From the NCBI RefSeq assembly GCF_001420915.1, contig NZ_CP013021.1, positions 1,884,501 through 1,948,500 of the forward strand: DNA of 64,000 nucleotides, written 5' to 3'. The notes beneath the pieces were generated by a model. It made no database searches, was not told the DNA's origin, and saw nothing but the letters and a program-made list of their open reading frames with translations. The stretch is from Agarivorans gilvus (GTDB taxonomy: Bacteria > Pseudomonadota > Gammaproteobacteria > Enterobacterales > Celerinatantimonadaceae). The position numbers and the translations under genes are program-made. This document shows positions 35,385-44,970 of this stretch, piece by piece (the stretch's first letter is position 1; each line of letters begins with the position of its first letter).

Positions 35385-35639
35385 TTATAATTGGCCAAAC
35401 TTTTGTTGCTTTTGCCATTCATCAGGAGTGAACGCCTTAATTCCCAAGGCGTGGATTTCGTTACTCGCAATGTATTCTTTCAGTGGTGCATAAACCGCTT
35501 GTTGTTTTTTAACGCGCGATAAATCCGTAAACATTGCACCAACAGCAACAACTTGAAAATGATTACCTTCCCCTGTTACTTGCACATGATCTAATTCAAG
35601 CGCCTGCGATAAAATTTGTTCAATTTGTTCTGGTTGCAT
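35385..35639 (-). CDS. ibaG: BolA family protein IbaG
   Basis: IbaG is a BolA-like partner of monothiol glutaredoxin connected to acid stress and iron-sulfur handling. The ATG at 35637-35639 (MQPEQIEQILSQAL) gives 84 residues, the usual size. The conserved helix-turn region FTDLSRVKKQQAVYAPL and the motif IHALGIKAFTPDEW are typical; the His in EIHALGIK is the candidate metal ligand. It sits between mlaB and murA, as in E. coli. Confidence 0.93.
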   Translation of the reverse strand: MQPEQIEQILSQALELDHVQVTGEGNHFQVVAVGAMFTDLSRVKKQQAVYAPLKEYIASNEIHALGIKAFTPDEWQKQQKFGQL

Positions 35640-35661
35640 TACTCTGCTCCGCAAAAATGCT

Positions 35662-35940
35662 TTAATCGTGATATTGCAACAGCGTTTCTAACTCGTAGAG
35701 TTTAAACAGCTGCTTCGCTTGTTCTGGGCAATGCTTAACGAGCAAGCGATTGCTGGGTTCCGGTTTTAAGGCGGTGATAATAGCGGCTATTCCAGCAGAG
35801 TCAATGCGCTTAAGTTGAGAGAGCTCAAGTTGTTTGAGTTTACAAGTACTTAATGCTGGCCAGTGACGAACCACTTGTTCACTGGCCCACTCACCGCTCA
35901 AATACAAGCAATCTTGGGTAATATTTAGTTCATTATTCAT
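35662..35940 (-). CDS. mlaB: Phospholipid transport protein MlaB (STAS domain)
   Basis: MlaB is a small cytoplasmic STAS-domain protein that binds the ATPase MlaF and stabilises the MlaFEDB transporter. The 92 residues have the STAS pattern around KRIDSAGIAAIITALK. It is the last gene of the mla operon and starts three bases after mlaC ends. Confidence 0.88.
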   Translation of the reverse strand: MNNELNITQDCLYLSGEWASEQVVRHWPALSTCKLKQLELSQLKRIDSAGIAAIITALKPEPSNRLLVKHCPEQAKQLFKLYELETLLQYHD

Positions 35941-35943
35941 GCT

Positions 35944-36576
35944 TTACTCTTGCGTAGCGAGGTTCTTGTCACGCAGTATTTGGATTACCCCATCGATACC
36001 ATTAGCGCGAATAAGGCTATCCATCTCTGACTGCTTGGTTGACAACAAGCTCACCCCTTCGGCGATCAAGTCATAGGCTAACCAATGTTCGGCACTATTG
36101 GCGTCTTTATTCTTTAACTTGCGAAACTTAAATTCCAAATTAATCGGCGGACGTTCACCGTCGATAAACTGGGCGCGAACACCTAACTTAGTTTGCTCAC
36201 CCACCGCTCTTTCCGGCTCAATCACTACCTGCTGTTGTTTATACTGACCAAGTGCTTGGGTATAGGTACTCACCAAGTATTCTTGAAAAGCTTCGGCAAA
36301 GTCCTCGCGTTGTTGCTTGGAGGTTTTTTTAATATGTTTACCCAGCACCACAAAGGCCGCATAACGATAATCAATATGTGGCATGAGTTGCTGGCGCACG
36401 ATCGCTTCCAACTGCTGTTGAGCATCGTCGGCTTCTCGGTCAATTTTGGCCAAGCGGCTAAAAGTTTGCTCAGCCACATAACTCATCAAACGATAGGGAT
36501 TGCCATCCACCTCTTCAGCCTGAGCAGAAAAACCCAATAACAGAGTCAGTGACAATATCAAACTACGTACCCACAT
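35944..36576 (-). CDS. mlaC: Periplasmic phospholipid shuttle MlaC
   Basis: MlaC carries phospholipids between the outer membrane MlaA-porin complex and MlaFEDB. The 210-residue protein has a Sec signal (MWVRSLILSLTLLLGFSAQA-EE) and the Tol_Tol_Ttg2 domain with RQQLMPHIDYRYAAFVVLGKH and WLAYDLIAEGVSLLSTKQSE motifs. It follows mlaD by two bases. Confidence 0.94.
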   Translation of the reverse strand: MWVRSLILSLTLLLGFSAQAEEVDGNPYRLMSYVAEQTFSRLAKIDREADDAQQQLEAIVRQQLMPHIDYRYAAFVVLGKHIKKTSKQQREDFAEAFQEYLVSTYTQALGQYKQQQVVIEPERAVGEQTKLGVRAQFIDGERPPINLEFKFRKLKNKDANSAEHWLAYDLIAEGVSLLSTKQSEMDSLIRANGIDGVIQILRDKNLATQE

Positions 36577-36578
36577 AA

Positions 36579-37046
36579 TTATTTCTCCGTCATTGAAAAC
36601 AAGAATTGGCCAATCAGCTCTTCTAAAACTAAAGCTGATTTGGTGTCTTCGATAATGTCGCCATCGTTTAGGTTTTCAATATCATCTAATACAAAACCGG
36701 GGCTTAAACCGATGTATTGCTCACCCAGCAAACCAGCAGTAAGAATAGATAGAGAACTGGTTTCAGGATAATAACCATATTGGCGATACATGCTTAAAGT
36801 CACCTTTGGCATGTAGTCGTCCATATCTAAGTTAATCGCTTCGACTCGGCCAACAACTACACCGCCCACTTTCACTGGCGAGCGCACCTTTAGGCCACCA
36901 ATGTTATCAAACTTGGCATACAGGGTGTAAGTATCGGTATTGCTCCCCAATTGGCTATCAGCTATTTTCAGCGCCAATACCAGTAAGGCCGCTAATCCTA
37001 GCAAAACAAAGGCACCAACCGACAACTCTAGTTTATTTACTTTCAT
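36579..37046 (-). CDS. mlaD: Phospholipid transport substrate-binding protein MlaD (MCE domain)
   Basis: MlaD forms a hexameric ring in the periplasm on top of MlaE. The 155 residues comprise one N-terminal membrane helix (about 9-27) and a single MCE domain (YTLYAKFDNIGGLKVRSPVKVGGV...). The C-terminal part has the hydrophobic helix VLEELIGQFLFS that lines the lipid pore in homologues. It follows mlaE by 14 bases. Confidence 0.95.
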   Translation of the reverse strand: MKVNKLELSVGAFVLLGLAALLVLALKIADSQLGSNTDTYTLYAKFDNIGGLKVRSPVKVGGVVVGRVEAINLDMDDYMPKVTLSMYRQYGYYPETSSLSILTAGLLGEQYIGLSPGFVLDDIENLNDGDIIEDTKSALVLEELIGQFLFSMTEK

Positions 37047-37060
37047 GTTAATCCCTATTA

Positions 37061-37837
37061 CTAACTGCCAAACATCAGCGCAGTTAAAACAAAATCCAAT
37101 GCCAATACTAATAACGAAGCATGAACCACACTACGCGTGGTAGCCTGGCTGATACCTTGCGCACTAGGTAGTGCATCATAACCGTTAAACAAGGCAACCC
37201 AAACCACAGCAATGGCAAACACCGCGCTTTTAATTAAGCCGTTACCAATATCTTGGCCAAATTCAATTGAGGCAGCAGTAATTGACCAAAAGCTGCCATC
37301 GTCAACGCCCAACCATTGCACGCCAACTAAATAGCCACCCCAAATGCCCACTAGGTTGAACATTAAAGACAACAGAGGCATAGCGATAAAACCGGCCCAA
37401 AAACGAGGAGCAATCACCCGTTTTAGCGGGTCTACAGCCATCATCTCCATACTCGAAAGCTGTTCAGTGGTTTTCATTAAACCTATCTCAGCAGTGAGTG
37501 CCGAACCGGCTCGTCCAGCAAATAACAAGGCCGTCACAACCGGACCTAATTCGCGTAATAAAGATAAGGCCACCATTGGCCCAAGGCTAGTCTCGGCGCC
37601 AAAGTCCACCAAAATGTTATAGCCTTGTAAGGCCAACACCATACCAATAAACAAGCCGGAGACTAGAATAATTGGTAGCGATTGCACCCCTACCACATAA
37701 ATTTGTTTAACGCTGTCTTTGATTAGTTGAGCTCTGGGCATCGCGACTAAAGCATGCCAAAGCATCAAGCTGGCTCGCCCTAAAGCACTAATTTTAAACA
37801 AGGTTTGGCGACCTAATGTCGCTATAGCTGCTAACAT
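37061..37837 (-). CDS. mlaE: Phospholipid ABC transporter permease MlaE
   Basis: MlaE is the integral membrane subunit of the MlaFEDB complex. The 258-residue protein has five to six membrane segments and the MlaE signatures GLFIGMVLALQGYN, LLRELGPVVTALLFAGRAGSALTAEIG-type and TTEQLSSMEMMAVDPLKR (coupling region to MlaF). It overlaps mlaF by seven bases. Confidence 0.96.
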   Translation of the reverse strand: MLAAIATLGRQTLFKISALGRASLMLWHALVAMPRAQLIKDSVKQIYVVGVQSLPIILVSGLFIGMVLALQGYNILVDFGAETSLGPMVALSLLRELGPVVTALLFAGRAGSALTAEIGLMKTTEQLSSMEMMAVDPLKRVIAPRFWAGFIAMPLLSLMFNLVGIWGGYLVGVQWLGVDDGSFWSITAASIEFGQDIGNGLIKSAVFAIAVVWVALFNGYDALPSAQGISQATTRSVVHASLLVLALDFVLTALMFGS

Positions 37838-38652
37838 AAACTGGCCTTCAAAGCTTGTGCGTAATCTTCCGCGGGGTAATGAAACGCCACCGGACCATCG
37901 GCTTGTCCTTGTAAAAACTGAGTTAAACGCGGGTTAGGGTTAGCTGCAATTTCTGCCACGCTACCTTCCGCTAACACTGAGTGGCCATCAATCACAAACA
38001 CGTAGTCGGCGATGCTGAGCACCTCATTCACATCATGCGAAACAATCACCGAAGTGAGTTGCAGGCTTTGACTTAAGCTTTGAATCAATTTGATCAAGAC
38101 TCCCATGGATATGGGATCTTGGCCAACAAAAGGCTCGTCGTAGAGAATAATCTCTGGCTCTAAAGCTATCGCCCTAGCGAGCGCAACCCGGCGGGCCATA
38201 CCACCAGATAAATCACTGGGCATTAACTGGGCCGCTCCGCGCAAGCCCACAGTTTGCAGCTTCATCAATACCAAGTTGTGTAATACCGCTTCAGGTAGCT
38301 TGGTATGCTCGCGCAAAGGAAAAGCGACATTCTCAAAAACAGTTAAGTCGCTAAATAGCGCTCCACTTTGAAACAGCATGCCAATCCGCTTACGTAGTTG
38401 AAACAAGTCTCCACGGCTCAGTTGATGAACATTTTGCCCTTCAATCAACACTTCTCCAGCACTCGGCTGAAGTTGTCCGCCAATTAACTTAAGTAGGGTG
38501 GTTTTACCAATACCGCTGGGGCCCATGATGGCAGTAATTTTACCCCGTTGAATACTTAAGTTTAAGTTTTCAAAGATAACTTTATCGCCGCGCTGGAACG
38601 CCAATTGTTTTACTTCAATCAAATTATTTGCCACTCCATGAGCAATCTTCAT
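37831..38652 (-). CDS. mlaF: Phospholipid ABC transporter ATPase MlaF
   Basis: MlaF supplies energy for lipid transfer. The ATG at 38650-38652 (MKIAHGVANNLIEVKQL) gives 273 residues; a longer frame reaching 38691 adds a hydrophobic stretch not found in the family. Walker A GPSGIGKTTLL, the signature LSGGMARR and Walker B IILYDEPFVGQD are present. The C-terminal tail (GPVAFHYPAEDYAQAL) matches the extension that wraps the neighbouring subunit in E. coli. First gene of the mla operon. Confidence 0.95.
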   Translation of the reverse strand: MKIAHGVANNLIEVKQLAFQRGDKVIFENLNLSIQRGKITAIMGPSGIGKTTLLKLIGGQLQPSAGEVLIEGQNVHQLSRGDLFQLRKRIGMLFQSGALFSDLTVFENVAFPLREHTKLPEAVLHNLVLMKLQTVGLRGAAQLMPSDLSGGMARRVALARAIALEPEIILYDEPFVGQDPISMGVLIKLIQSLSQSLQLTSVIVSHDVNEVLSIADYVFVIDGHSVLAEGSVAEIAANPNPRLTQFLQGQADGPVAFHYPAEDYAQALKASLC

Positions 38653-38782
38653 TGGCCAAGCAAAACATATTATTGAGATAATTGGTGACACTCAAGGCTA
38701 AACTCTTCCCTTTTGTTGGGAAAATGCCGACAATGCACCGTTTTTCAGCAATGTTATTTAAAATTTAAAGTAAAGGACGCTC

Positions 38783-39751
38783 ATGTTAGTTGAATGTTTG
38801 TTATTGGTATTAGGCTTAGCGCTATTGGTTTGGAGTGCCGATCGCTTTGTTTTTGGCGCAGCCGCCATTGCCAATAATTTTGGGCTGCCACCGATGATTA
38901 TCGGTCTCACCATTGTCGCCCTCGGCTCTTCCGCACCAGAAATCATGGTTTCGGCCACCGCCAGCTTAGAAGGCAAAATGAATACCGCGGTGGGCAATGT
39001 TATCGGCTCGAATATCACCAACATTACTTTAGTACTGGGCTTAACCGCATTACTTAAACCTTTAATGGTTTCTTCTACCACCTTATTTCGCGAGTTACCG
39101 ATGGTAGTAGGTGCCACAGCCTTCGCCGGTTGGATATTACACGACCAACAACTGGGTTATACCGAAGGGCTTCTGTTATTAGCCTTATTCTTTGGCTTAA
39201 TGGCTTATCTTATTTTTAACTCCATAAAACATCGCTCAGACAGCAATAAAGACCCTATGATTGATGAGGCCGAAGCGGAAATTCCTCATGACGTTACCAC
39301 CCCTAAAGCGCTATTTTGGCTATTGGTCGGTATGATACTGCTTCCGCTCAGCGCAGACATTTTGGTAGGCTCAGCTTCTGAGATTGCCCGCTACTTTGGA
39401 ATGAGTGACCTTGTTATCGGTTTAACCATCATTGCCATCGGTACTAGCTTGCCTGAATTGGCCGCCTGCATCGCCGGGGTAGTCAAAAAAGAAGACGATT
39501 TGGTACTAGGTAACATCATCGGTTCCAACTTGTTCAACATCCTTGCTGTATTAGCAGTGCCGGCTTTATTAGCACCGGGTGAAATTGATGCCTTTGCTGC
39601 CGGGCGCGACTTTTATGTCATGATGGGTGTAACAGTAGCCTTATTTATCATGGCCATGGGTTTTGGCAAAACACGTAAAATAAGTCGTTGGGAAGGCGGG
39701 CTGTTATTCAGCGCCTTCATCGGCTATCAAATACTATTAATGGTATCGTAA
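38783..39751 (+). CDS. yrbG: Ca2+/Na+ (cation/proton) antiporter of the CaCA family
   Basis: This is an inner membrane cation exchanger; substrate is usually calcium or potassium and is not proven for YrbG. The 322 residues have ten membrane segments and the two inverted alpha repeats of the family: GSSAPEIMVSATAS...GNVIGSNITNI near residues 52-80 and GTSLPELAACIAG...GNIIGSNLFNI near 225-255. It is divergent from mlaF and heads the kds-lpt gene run, as in E. coli. Confidence 0.92.
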   Translation: MLVECLLLVLGLALLVWSADRFVFGAAAIANNFGLPPMIIGLTIVALGSSAPEIMVSATASLEGKMNTAVGNVIGSNITNITLVLGLTALLKPLMVSSTTLFRELPMVVGATAFAGWILHDQQLGYTEGLLLLALFFGLMAYLIFNSIKHRSDSNKDPMIDEAEAEIPHDVTTPKALFWLLVGMILLPLSADILVGSASEIARYFGMSDLVIGLTIIAIGTSLPELAACIAGVVKKEDDLVLGNIIGSNLFNILAVLAVPALLAPGEIDAFAAGRDFYVMMGVTVALFIMAMGFGKTRKISRWEGGLLFSAFIGYQILLMVS

Positions 39752-39791
39752 CGATACTCTTTGAGAGAAATTAACCACTAAGGGGAAGTGT

Positions 39792-40757
39792 GTGTCACAC
39801 GATCACATCAGTGTAGCCAAACAAGTCCTTGAAATAGAAAGACTGGCAATAGACAACCTAGATCAATACATTGATCAGCAATTTGCTGATGCTTGCGAAA
39901 TGATCTTAGCCTGTAAGGGCAAGGTGATTCTTACTGGCATGGGTAAATCAGGTCACATCGCCAATAAAATCGCAGCGACTCTGGCCTCTACCGGCACGCC
40001 CGCCTTTTTTGTTCATCCAGGTGAAGCTTGCCACGGTGATTTAGGCATGATTGCCGCAGAAGATATTGTGTTAGCTCTGTCTAACTCTGGCGAATCAGAA
40101 GAAATCTTATCGCTATATCCGGTATTTAACCGCATTGGCGTACGTTCTATCGCCATGACCAGCAACCCCAAATCGTCAATGGCGCGATTAGCCAACTATC
40201 ACCTGTGTATAGCCGTTCCTCGTGAAGCTTGTCCGCTAGGCTTAGCGCCAACCGCCAGTTCCACCGCGACACTGGTGATGGGTGACGCCTTAGCGGTCGC
40301 CTTATTGGAAGCCCGTGGCTTTACCGCCGATGACTTTGCCCTGTCTCATCCCGGAGGCACGTTGGGTAAAAAACTGTTGCTTAGTGTCACTGACCTAATG
40401 CTAAGTGGGGAACAAATTCCTTTAGTCACAGTCGAACAAACTATTCGAGAAGCACTTTTCGAGATCACCGCCAAAGGTTTAGGCATGGTGGGCATCGTCG
40501 ATGAGCAACAACACATGGTGGGGATTTTTACCGATGGCGATTTACGCCGCATCCTTGACCAACGCGTCGACATCCATGAAACGCCAATCGCTCAGGTGAT
40601 GACTAAAAATCCGAAAACTATTGAGGCTTCTTGGCTGGCCTTCGATGCCTTAAAGCTGATGAAGTCCAAATCCATTAACGGCCTGTTTGTGCTTGAAGAC
40701 AAACGTGTCGTGGGAGCATTCAACATGCATACTTTGCTGCAAGCCGGAGTGTACTAG
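39792..40757 (+). CDS. kdsD: D-arabinose 5-phosphate isomerase KdsD
   Basis: KdsD converts ribulose 5-phosphate to arabinose 5-phosphate, the first step to Kdo. It starts with GTG after AGGGGAAG and has 321 residues (E. coli 328). An N-terminal SIS domain (TGMGKSGHIANKIAATLASTGTPAFF) is followed by two CBS domains (about 205-260 and 270-321). The sugar-binding motif HPGEACHGDLGM is conserved. Its last base overlaps the kdsC start. Confidence 0.95.
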   Translation: MSHDHISVAKQVLEIERLAIDNLDQYIDQQFADACEMILACKGKVILTGMGKSGHIANKIAATLASTGTPAFFVHPGEACHGDLGMIAAEDIVLALSNSGESEEILSLYPVFNRIGVRSIAMTSNPKSSMARLANYHLCIAVPREACPLGLAPTASSTATLVMGDALAVALLEARGFTADDFALSHPGGTLGKKLLLSVTDLMLSGEQIPLVTVEQTIREALFEITAKGLGMVGIVDEQQHMVGIFTDGDLRRILDQRVDIHETPIAQVMTKNPKTIEASWLAFDALKLMKSKSINGLFVLEDKRVVGAFNMHTLLQAGVY

Positions 40758-41308
40758 TGACTATTAGCACGCCCTATGGGGCGGTTAGCCAACAAAATTT
40801 TAATGCCGCCGCCGCCATTAAGCTGCTGATTTGCGATGTAGATGGGGTGTTTTCCGATGGCCGAATTTACATGGGTAACGACGGAGAAGAACTCAAAGCC
40901 TTTCATACCCTAGACGGTTTTGGCATTAAAGCGCTCATCAATAGTGGTGTTGAAGTGGCGGTCATCACTGGACGCAAATCTAAGATTGTTGAGCAACGCA
41001 TGCAAGCCTTGGGCATTAGTCTGCTTTACCAAGGCCAACAAGACAAATTAGCGGCCTATAACGAGTTACTGCAACAACTAAAACTTGAAGCTAAACAAGT
41101 TGCCTACATCGGTGATGACTTAGTCGACACCCCCGTAATGCAGACTTGCGGCTTGGGGGTGGCGGTACAAACAGCCCATCCCCTATGCAAGCAGGCGGCC
41201 GACCTTGTGACAAAAACCGCTGGCGGTTATGGTGCAGTACGCGAACTGTGTGACCTTATTTTGCAAGCTCAAGGTAAGCTCGAGCAAGCTCAAGGGATGA
41301 GCATATGA
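40757..41308 (+). CDS. kdsC: 3-deoxy-D-manno-octulosonate 8-phosphate phosphatase KdsC
   Basis: KdsC removes phosphate from Kdo 8-phosphate. This HAD superfamily enzyme of 183 residues uses D27 and D29 (LLICDVDGVFSDG). Further motifs are VITGRKS and YIGDDLVDTPVM. It starts with GTG and overlaps both neighbours (kdsD by one base, lptC by four), so translation is coupled with the LPS transport genes. Confidence 0.95.
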   Translation: MTISTPYGAVSQQNFNAAAAIKLLICDVDGVFSDGRIYMGNDGEELKAFHTLDGFGIKALINSGVEVAVITGRKSKIVEQRMQALGISLLYQGQQDKLAAYNELLQQLKLEAKQVAYIGDDLVDTPVMQTCGLGVAVQTAHPLCKQAADLVTKTAGGYGAVRELCDLILQAQGKLEQAQGMSI

Positions 41309-41862
41309 ACCGCCCTACTTGGTTTTTTGCCGGTTTATTTGTTATTGCTTTAATCCTGTGGCAACTCAGCCCTGGCGATCAACAACAACAACTAGGTACT
41401 AGAGAAGCCAGTAAACCCAACTTCATTGCCGAGCAGCTTTACAGCGTGAGTTTTGCCGAAGACGGCCAACCACGCTATCGGATCTATGCCGAACAAATGG
41501 CGTATTTTGAGCAACTAAAAAACACCGAATTTACTAAACCTAAGATTCTGGTGTATCCCGCTCCTCACCAACCTGTATGGCAAATTGATGCCGATCAGGC
41601 TACAGTACAGCAGCAGCAATTAGTCACCCTAAATGACAATGTAGTAATTAAAAACTTAAGTCGCGGCGAATACATACGCGATTTAATTACCGAAAAATTG
41701 GATATCGACCTGCAATCAGAAACCATGAGCAGCGATCAACCGGTCACCGTATATGGTCCGTCTTACGAACTGTATGGGGTAGGTATGAACGGCGATTTAG
41801 CCAACGAAATAGTGACGTTATTAAATGATATTGAAGCGGTTTACCATAACCCACAGCAGTAA
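41305..41862 (+). CDS. lptC: LPS export protein LptC
   Basis: LptC passes LPS from LptB2FG to the LptA bridge. A single N-terminal membrane helix (about 5-20) is followed by a periplasmic beta-jellyroll domain with YRIYAEQMAYFEQ and a C-terminal YGPSYELYGVGMNGDLANE. The 185 residues compare with 191 in E. coli. It overlaps kdsC at ATGA and lptA by 38 bases. Confidence 0.94.
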   Translation: MNRPTWFFAGLFVIALILWQLSPGDQQQQLGTREASKPNFIAEQLYSVSFAEDGQPRYRIYAEQMAYFEQLKNTEFTKPKILVYPAPHQPVWQIDADQATVQQQQLVTLNDNVVIKNLSRGEYIRDLITEKLDIDLQSETMSSDQPVTVYGPSYELYGVGMNGDLANEIVTLLNDIEAVYHNPQQ

Positions 41863-42364
41863 GTTAGCGCTCAGTGCCAGCTTACTTATATTCTCTTGGG
41901 CAACATCGGCATTAGAAGACGATTTTAATCAGCAAATTATCGTTGATGCAGACCGCCAAGAAGTCAACATTAAAGAAAACCGGGTTACCTTTTATACCAA
42001 CGTAGTTGTCACCCAAGGTTCAATCAAAATGCGCGCCGACGAGCTGAGCGTAATCGGTAGTGAAGAGAAAGGCAGCGAAGTGATGATCGCCAAAGGGCAG
42101 CCCGCTACCTTCTACCAAATGCTCGACAGCGGTAAGCCGATTGAAGCCGAAGCCAACGAGGTTCGTTACGACCTTAAAACGCAAACCTTAACACTGAGCA
42201 ACAACGCTCAACTCAAACAAGAAGAGAGCTTAGTTAAAGGCAGCATGATCAAATACAGCATCGATAAACAAGAAATGGTGGCACAGGGTGATGAAAACAG
42301 TCGCGTCACCACCATTTTCTTACCGCAACAACTCAACGAAATTGCGCCACAGGAACAACAGTAA
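41825..42364 (+). CDS. lptA: LPS transport periplasmic protein LptA
   Basis: LptA forms the periplasmic bridge that carries LPS to LptDE. The frame starts at ATG 41825 or TTG 41831. It has a signal peptide ending near TSA-LEDD and an OstA-like beta-jellyroll (QQIIVDADRQEVNIKEN, TFYTNVVVTQGSIKMRADEL). The length is 179 with the first start. It precedes lptB by two bases. Confidence 0.94.
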   Translation: MILKRFTITHSSKLALSASLLIFSWATSALEDDFNQQIIVDADRQEVNIKENRVTFYTNVVVTQGSIKMRADELSVIGSEEKGSEVMIAKGQPATFYQMLDSGKPIEAEANEVRYDLKTQTLTLSNNAQLKQEESLVKGSMIKYSIDKQEMVAQGDENSRVTTIFLPQQLNEIAPQEQQ

Positions 42365-42366
42365 CG

Positions 42367-43092
42367 ATGAGTACATTGATTGCTGAAAACCTAGCCAAAA
42401 GCTACAAGGGTCGCAAGGTAGTAAAAGACGTAAGTCTCAACGTTGAAACCGGTAAAATTGTTGGTTTGCTCGGCCCCAATGGTGCAGGTAAGACCACTAC
42501 CTTTTACATGGTCGTGGGCTTGGTTCCCCGAGATCATGGCCGGATTTTAATCGATGATGATGACTTATCCAGCACCGCCATGCACAGCCGTGCCCGAAAA
42601 GGGATTGGCTACCTGCCTCAAGAAGCCTCCATATTTAGACGTTTGTCTGTGGAAAAAAATATACTCGCGGTCTTAGAAACTCGTAAAGATCTCGATAAAC
42701 AACAACAGCAAGTGGCCTTGGACGACCTGTTAGAGGAATTCCATATTGGTCACATTCGAAAAAATCTTGGCATGAGCCTGTCTGGTGGGGAACGCCGCCG
42801 GGTTGAAATTGCTCGTGCTCTAGCCGCCGCTCCAAAGTTTATTTTGCTTGACGAACCCTTTGCTGGCGTGGATCCTATTTCTGTTATCGATATAAAAAAG
42901 ATTATTGAACACCTGCGTGATCGTGGTCTTGGAGTATTGATCACCGATCACAATGTGAGAGAAACTCTCGATGTTTGTGAACATGCCTATATCGTTAGCC
43001 AAGGCGAATTGATAGCCTCGGGGAAACCTGAAGAAATACTTGAAAATGAACACGTGAAACGAGTTTATCTCGGTGAACAATTCAAGCTATAG
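42367..43092 (+). CDS. lptB: LPS export ABC transporter ATPase LptB
   Basis: LptB is the cytoplasmic ATPase that powers LPS extraction from the inner membrane. The 241 residues (E. coli 241) contain Walker A GPNGAGKTTTF, the Q-loop LPQEASIFR, the signature LSGGERRRVEIARA, Walker B FILLDEPFAGVDP and the switch His in ITDHNVRET. It lies between lptA and rpoN in the usual order. Confidence 0.97.
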   Translation: MSTLIAENLAKSYKGRKVVKDVSLNVETGKIVGLLGPNGAGKTTTFYMVVGLVPRDHGRILIDDDDLSSTAMHSRARKGIGYLPQEASIFRRLSVEKNILAVLETRKDLDKQQQQVALDDLLEEFHIGHIRKNLGMSLSGGERRRVEIARALAAAPKFILLDEPFAGVDPISVIDIKKIIEHLRDRGLGVLITDHNVRETLDVCEHAYIVSQGELIASGKPEEILENEHVKRVYLGEQFKL

Positions 43093-43147
43093 TTAAAGTG
43101 CAAGTAAAAAAACACAATACAATAAGAAGAAGGAACAGCGGCAGTTA

Positions 43148-44650
43148 ATGAAAGCATCTTTGCAGTTGCGTCTTGGTCAGCAATTGACCATGACCCCTCA
43201 GTTACAACAGGCGATTCGCTTACTCCAGCTTTCAACACTGGATTTGCAGCAAGAAATTCAGGAGGCGCTGGAAAGCAACCCCCTGCTCGAAGCGGATGAG
43301 TCACACGCCAGTGACAACGATGCTAATGAAGCTCAATCCCTTAATGACAAAACTAATGATAACAGTGTAAACAACGAAGTGGATAATAGCCAGTTAGAAG
43401 CAGGCGATGCGATTAACCAAGACACTGTTTCTGATGACTTACCCGTTGATTCCACATGGGACGATATTTACAGTGCCAGTTCAGGGCCATCCAGCTCAGG
43501 CAGTAGCGGTGTGAGTGAAGACAGCGATATGCTGTTTCAAGGTGAAACCGTAGAATCCTTGCAAGACCACTTAATATGGCAGATGCAACTCACCCCATTT
43601 AGTGAGGTTGACCAAGCGATTGCGCTAGCCATTATTGATGCGATTGATGAATCCGGCTACCTAACCCAAGATTGTGAACAATTGTTGGAAGGCTTACGTG
43701 CCAGTGAAACTAACGATTTAGACGTCGAGCTTGATGAAATTGAAGCGGTATTAAAACGTGTTCAACACTTCGACCCTGTAGGCATTGGCGCTCGCTCTCT
43801 TCAAGAGTGCTTAATGATTCAATTAGGCCGCTTTGCCGAAGATACCCCTTGGCTAAAAGAAGCCAAAGACATCGTAACCAATCATATTGATGTCTTGGCT
43901 AATCGCGACTTTCGTTTATTGTCGCGTAAAACCAAATTGAAAGAAGATCAATTACGCGAAGTAATGCGTTTGATTCATACTCTAGAACCACGCCCAGGTA
44001 ATGCGGTTGAACCCAACCAAGCACAATATGTGATTCCGGATGTATCAGTGATTAAGCGCCAAGGGCGATGGGTAGTTGAACTAAATCCTGATGCGATGCC
44101 TAAATTACGCGTCAATTCTCACTACGCCTCGCTCAGTAAAACCTCAACCAACGCCAACGATACTCAATTTATTCGCAGCCATTTGCAAGAAGCCAAATGG
44201 TTTATCAAAAGCATTGAGAGCCGTAACGAAACCTTATTAAAAGTATCCAACTGCATTGTTCATCACCAACAAGCCTTTTTTGAGTACGGCGAAGAAGCAA
44301 TGAAACCAATGGTATTGAACGATGTCGCAGAAGCTGTAGAAATGCATGAATCTACGATTTCTCGGGTTACCACTCAGAAATTTATGCATACGCCTCGTGG
44401 TATTTTTGAATTGAAATACTTCTTTTCTAGCCACGTCACCACTGATGGCGGCGGCGAATGCTCTTCTACCGCAATTAGGGCACTAATTAAAAAACTGGTA
44501 GCTGCCGAAAACAGCAACAAACCGCTTAGCGACAGCAAAATTGCTGATATTTTGGCAGATCAGGGGATCAAGGTGGCAAGACGTACCATTGCTAAATACC
44601 GAGAGTCGTTAGCAATTCCACCTTCTAACCAACGAAAAAGCCTTATCTAA
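43148..44650 (+). CDS. rpoN: RNA polymerase sigma-54 factor RpoN
   Basis: Sigma-54 directs polymerase to -24/-12 promoters that need an AAA+ activator. The 500-residue protein has the glutamine-rich region I (MKASLQLRLGQQLTMTPQLQQAIRLLQLS), an acidic region II (about 55-130), the core-binding domain and the C-terminal RpoN box ARRTIAKYRE. It is followed by hpf and ptsN, the conserved rpoN operon. Sigma-54 commonly controls motility and nitrogen use in such bacteria. Confidence 0.97.
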   Translation: MKASLQLRLGQQLTMTPQLQQAIRLLQLSTLDLQQEIQEALESNPLLEADESHASDNDANEAQSLNDKTNDNSVNNEVDNSQLEAGDAINQDTVSDDLPVDSTWDDIYSASSGPSSSGSSGVSEDSDMLFQGETVESLQDHLIWQMQLTPFSEVDQAIALAIIDAIDESGYLTQDCEQLLEGLRASETNDLDVELDEIEAVLKRVQHFDPVGIGARSLQECLMIQLGRFAEDTPWLKEAKDIVTNHIDVLANRDFRLLSRKTKLKEDQLREVMRLIHTLEPRPGNAVEPNQAQYVIPDVSVIKRQGRWVVELNPDAMPKLRVNSHYASLSKTSTNANDTQFIRSHLQEAKWFIKSIESRNETLLKVSNCIVHHQQAFFEYGEEAMKPMVLNDVAEAVEMHESTISRVTTQKFMHTPRGIFELKYFFSSHVTTDGGGECSSTAIRALIKKLVAAENSNKPLSDSKIADILADQGIKVARRTIAKYRESLAIPPSNQRKSLI

Positions 44651-44674
44651 GGCCAATAACAGGGGACGAAATCT

Positions 44675-44962
44675 ATGCAAATTAATCTTACCGGACACCA
44701 CGTAGAAATAACTGAGTCTTTAAAAGAGTATGTCCACACTAAATTTGCCAAACTAACCCGACGATTCGAACAAATAAACAATGTTCATGTCATCTTAAAT
44801 GTGGAGAAACTGAATCAGATTGCTGAAGCCACCCTGCATTTAAATGGTGGAGAAGTGTTTGCCACTTCAGAACACACCGACATGTACGCCGCCATTGATA
44901 GCCTGATCGACAAACTTGATCGCCAGGTTATCAAACACAAAGAAAAACTCACTAAACACTAG
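44675..44962 (+). CDS. hpf: Ribosome hibernation promoting factor HPF (short form)
   Basis: HPF binds the 30S A and P sites of idle ribosomes and promotes 100S dimers together with RMF. The 95 residues are a single S30AE domain (MQINLTGHHVEITESLKEYV), matching the short HPF of E. coli. It follows rpoN by 24 bases, with AGGGGA before the start. Confidence 0.95.
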   Translation: MQINLTGHHVEITESLKEYVHTKFAKLTRRFEQINNVHVILNVEKLNQIAEATLHLNGGEVFATSEHTDMYAAIDSLIDKLDRQVIKHKEKLTKH

Positions 44963-44970
44963 TCACCCTA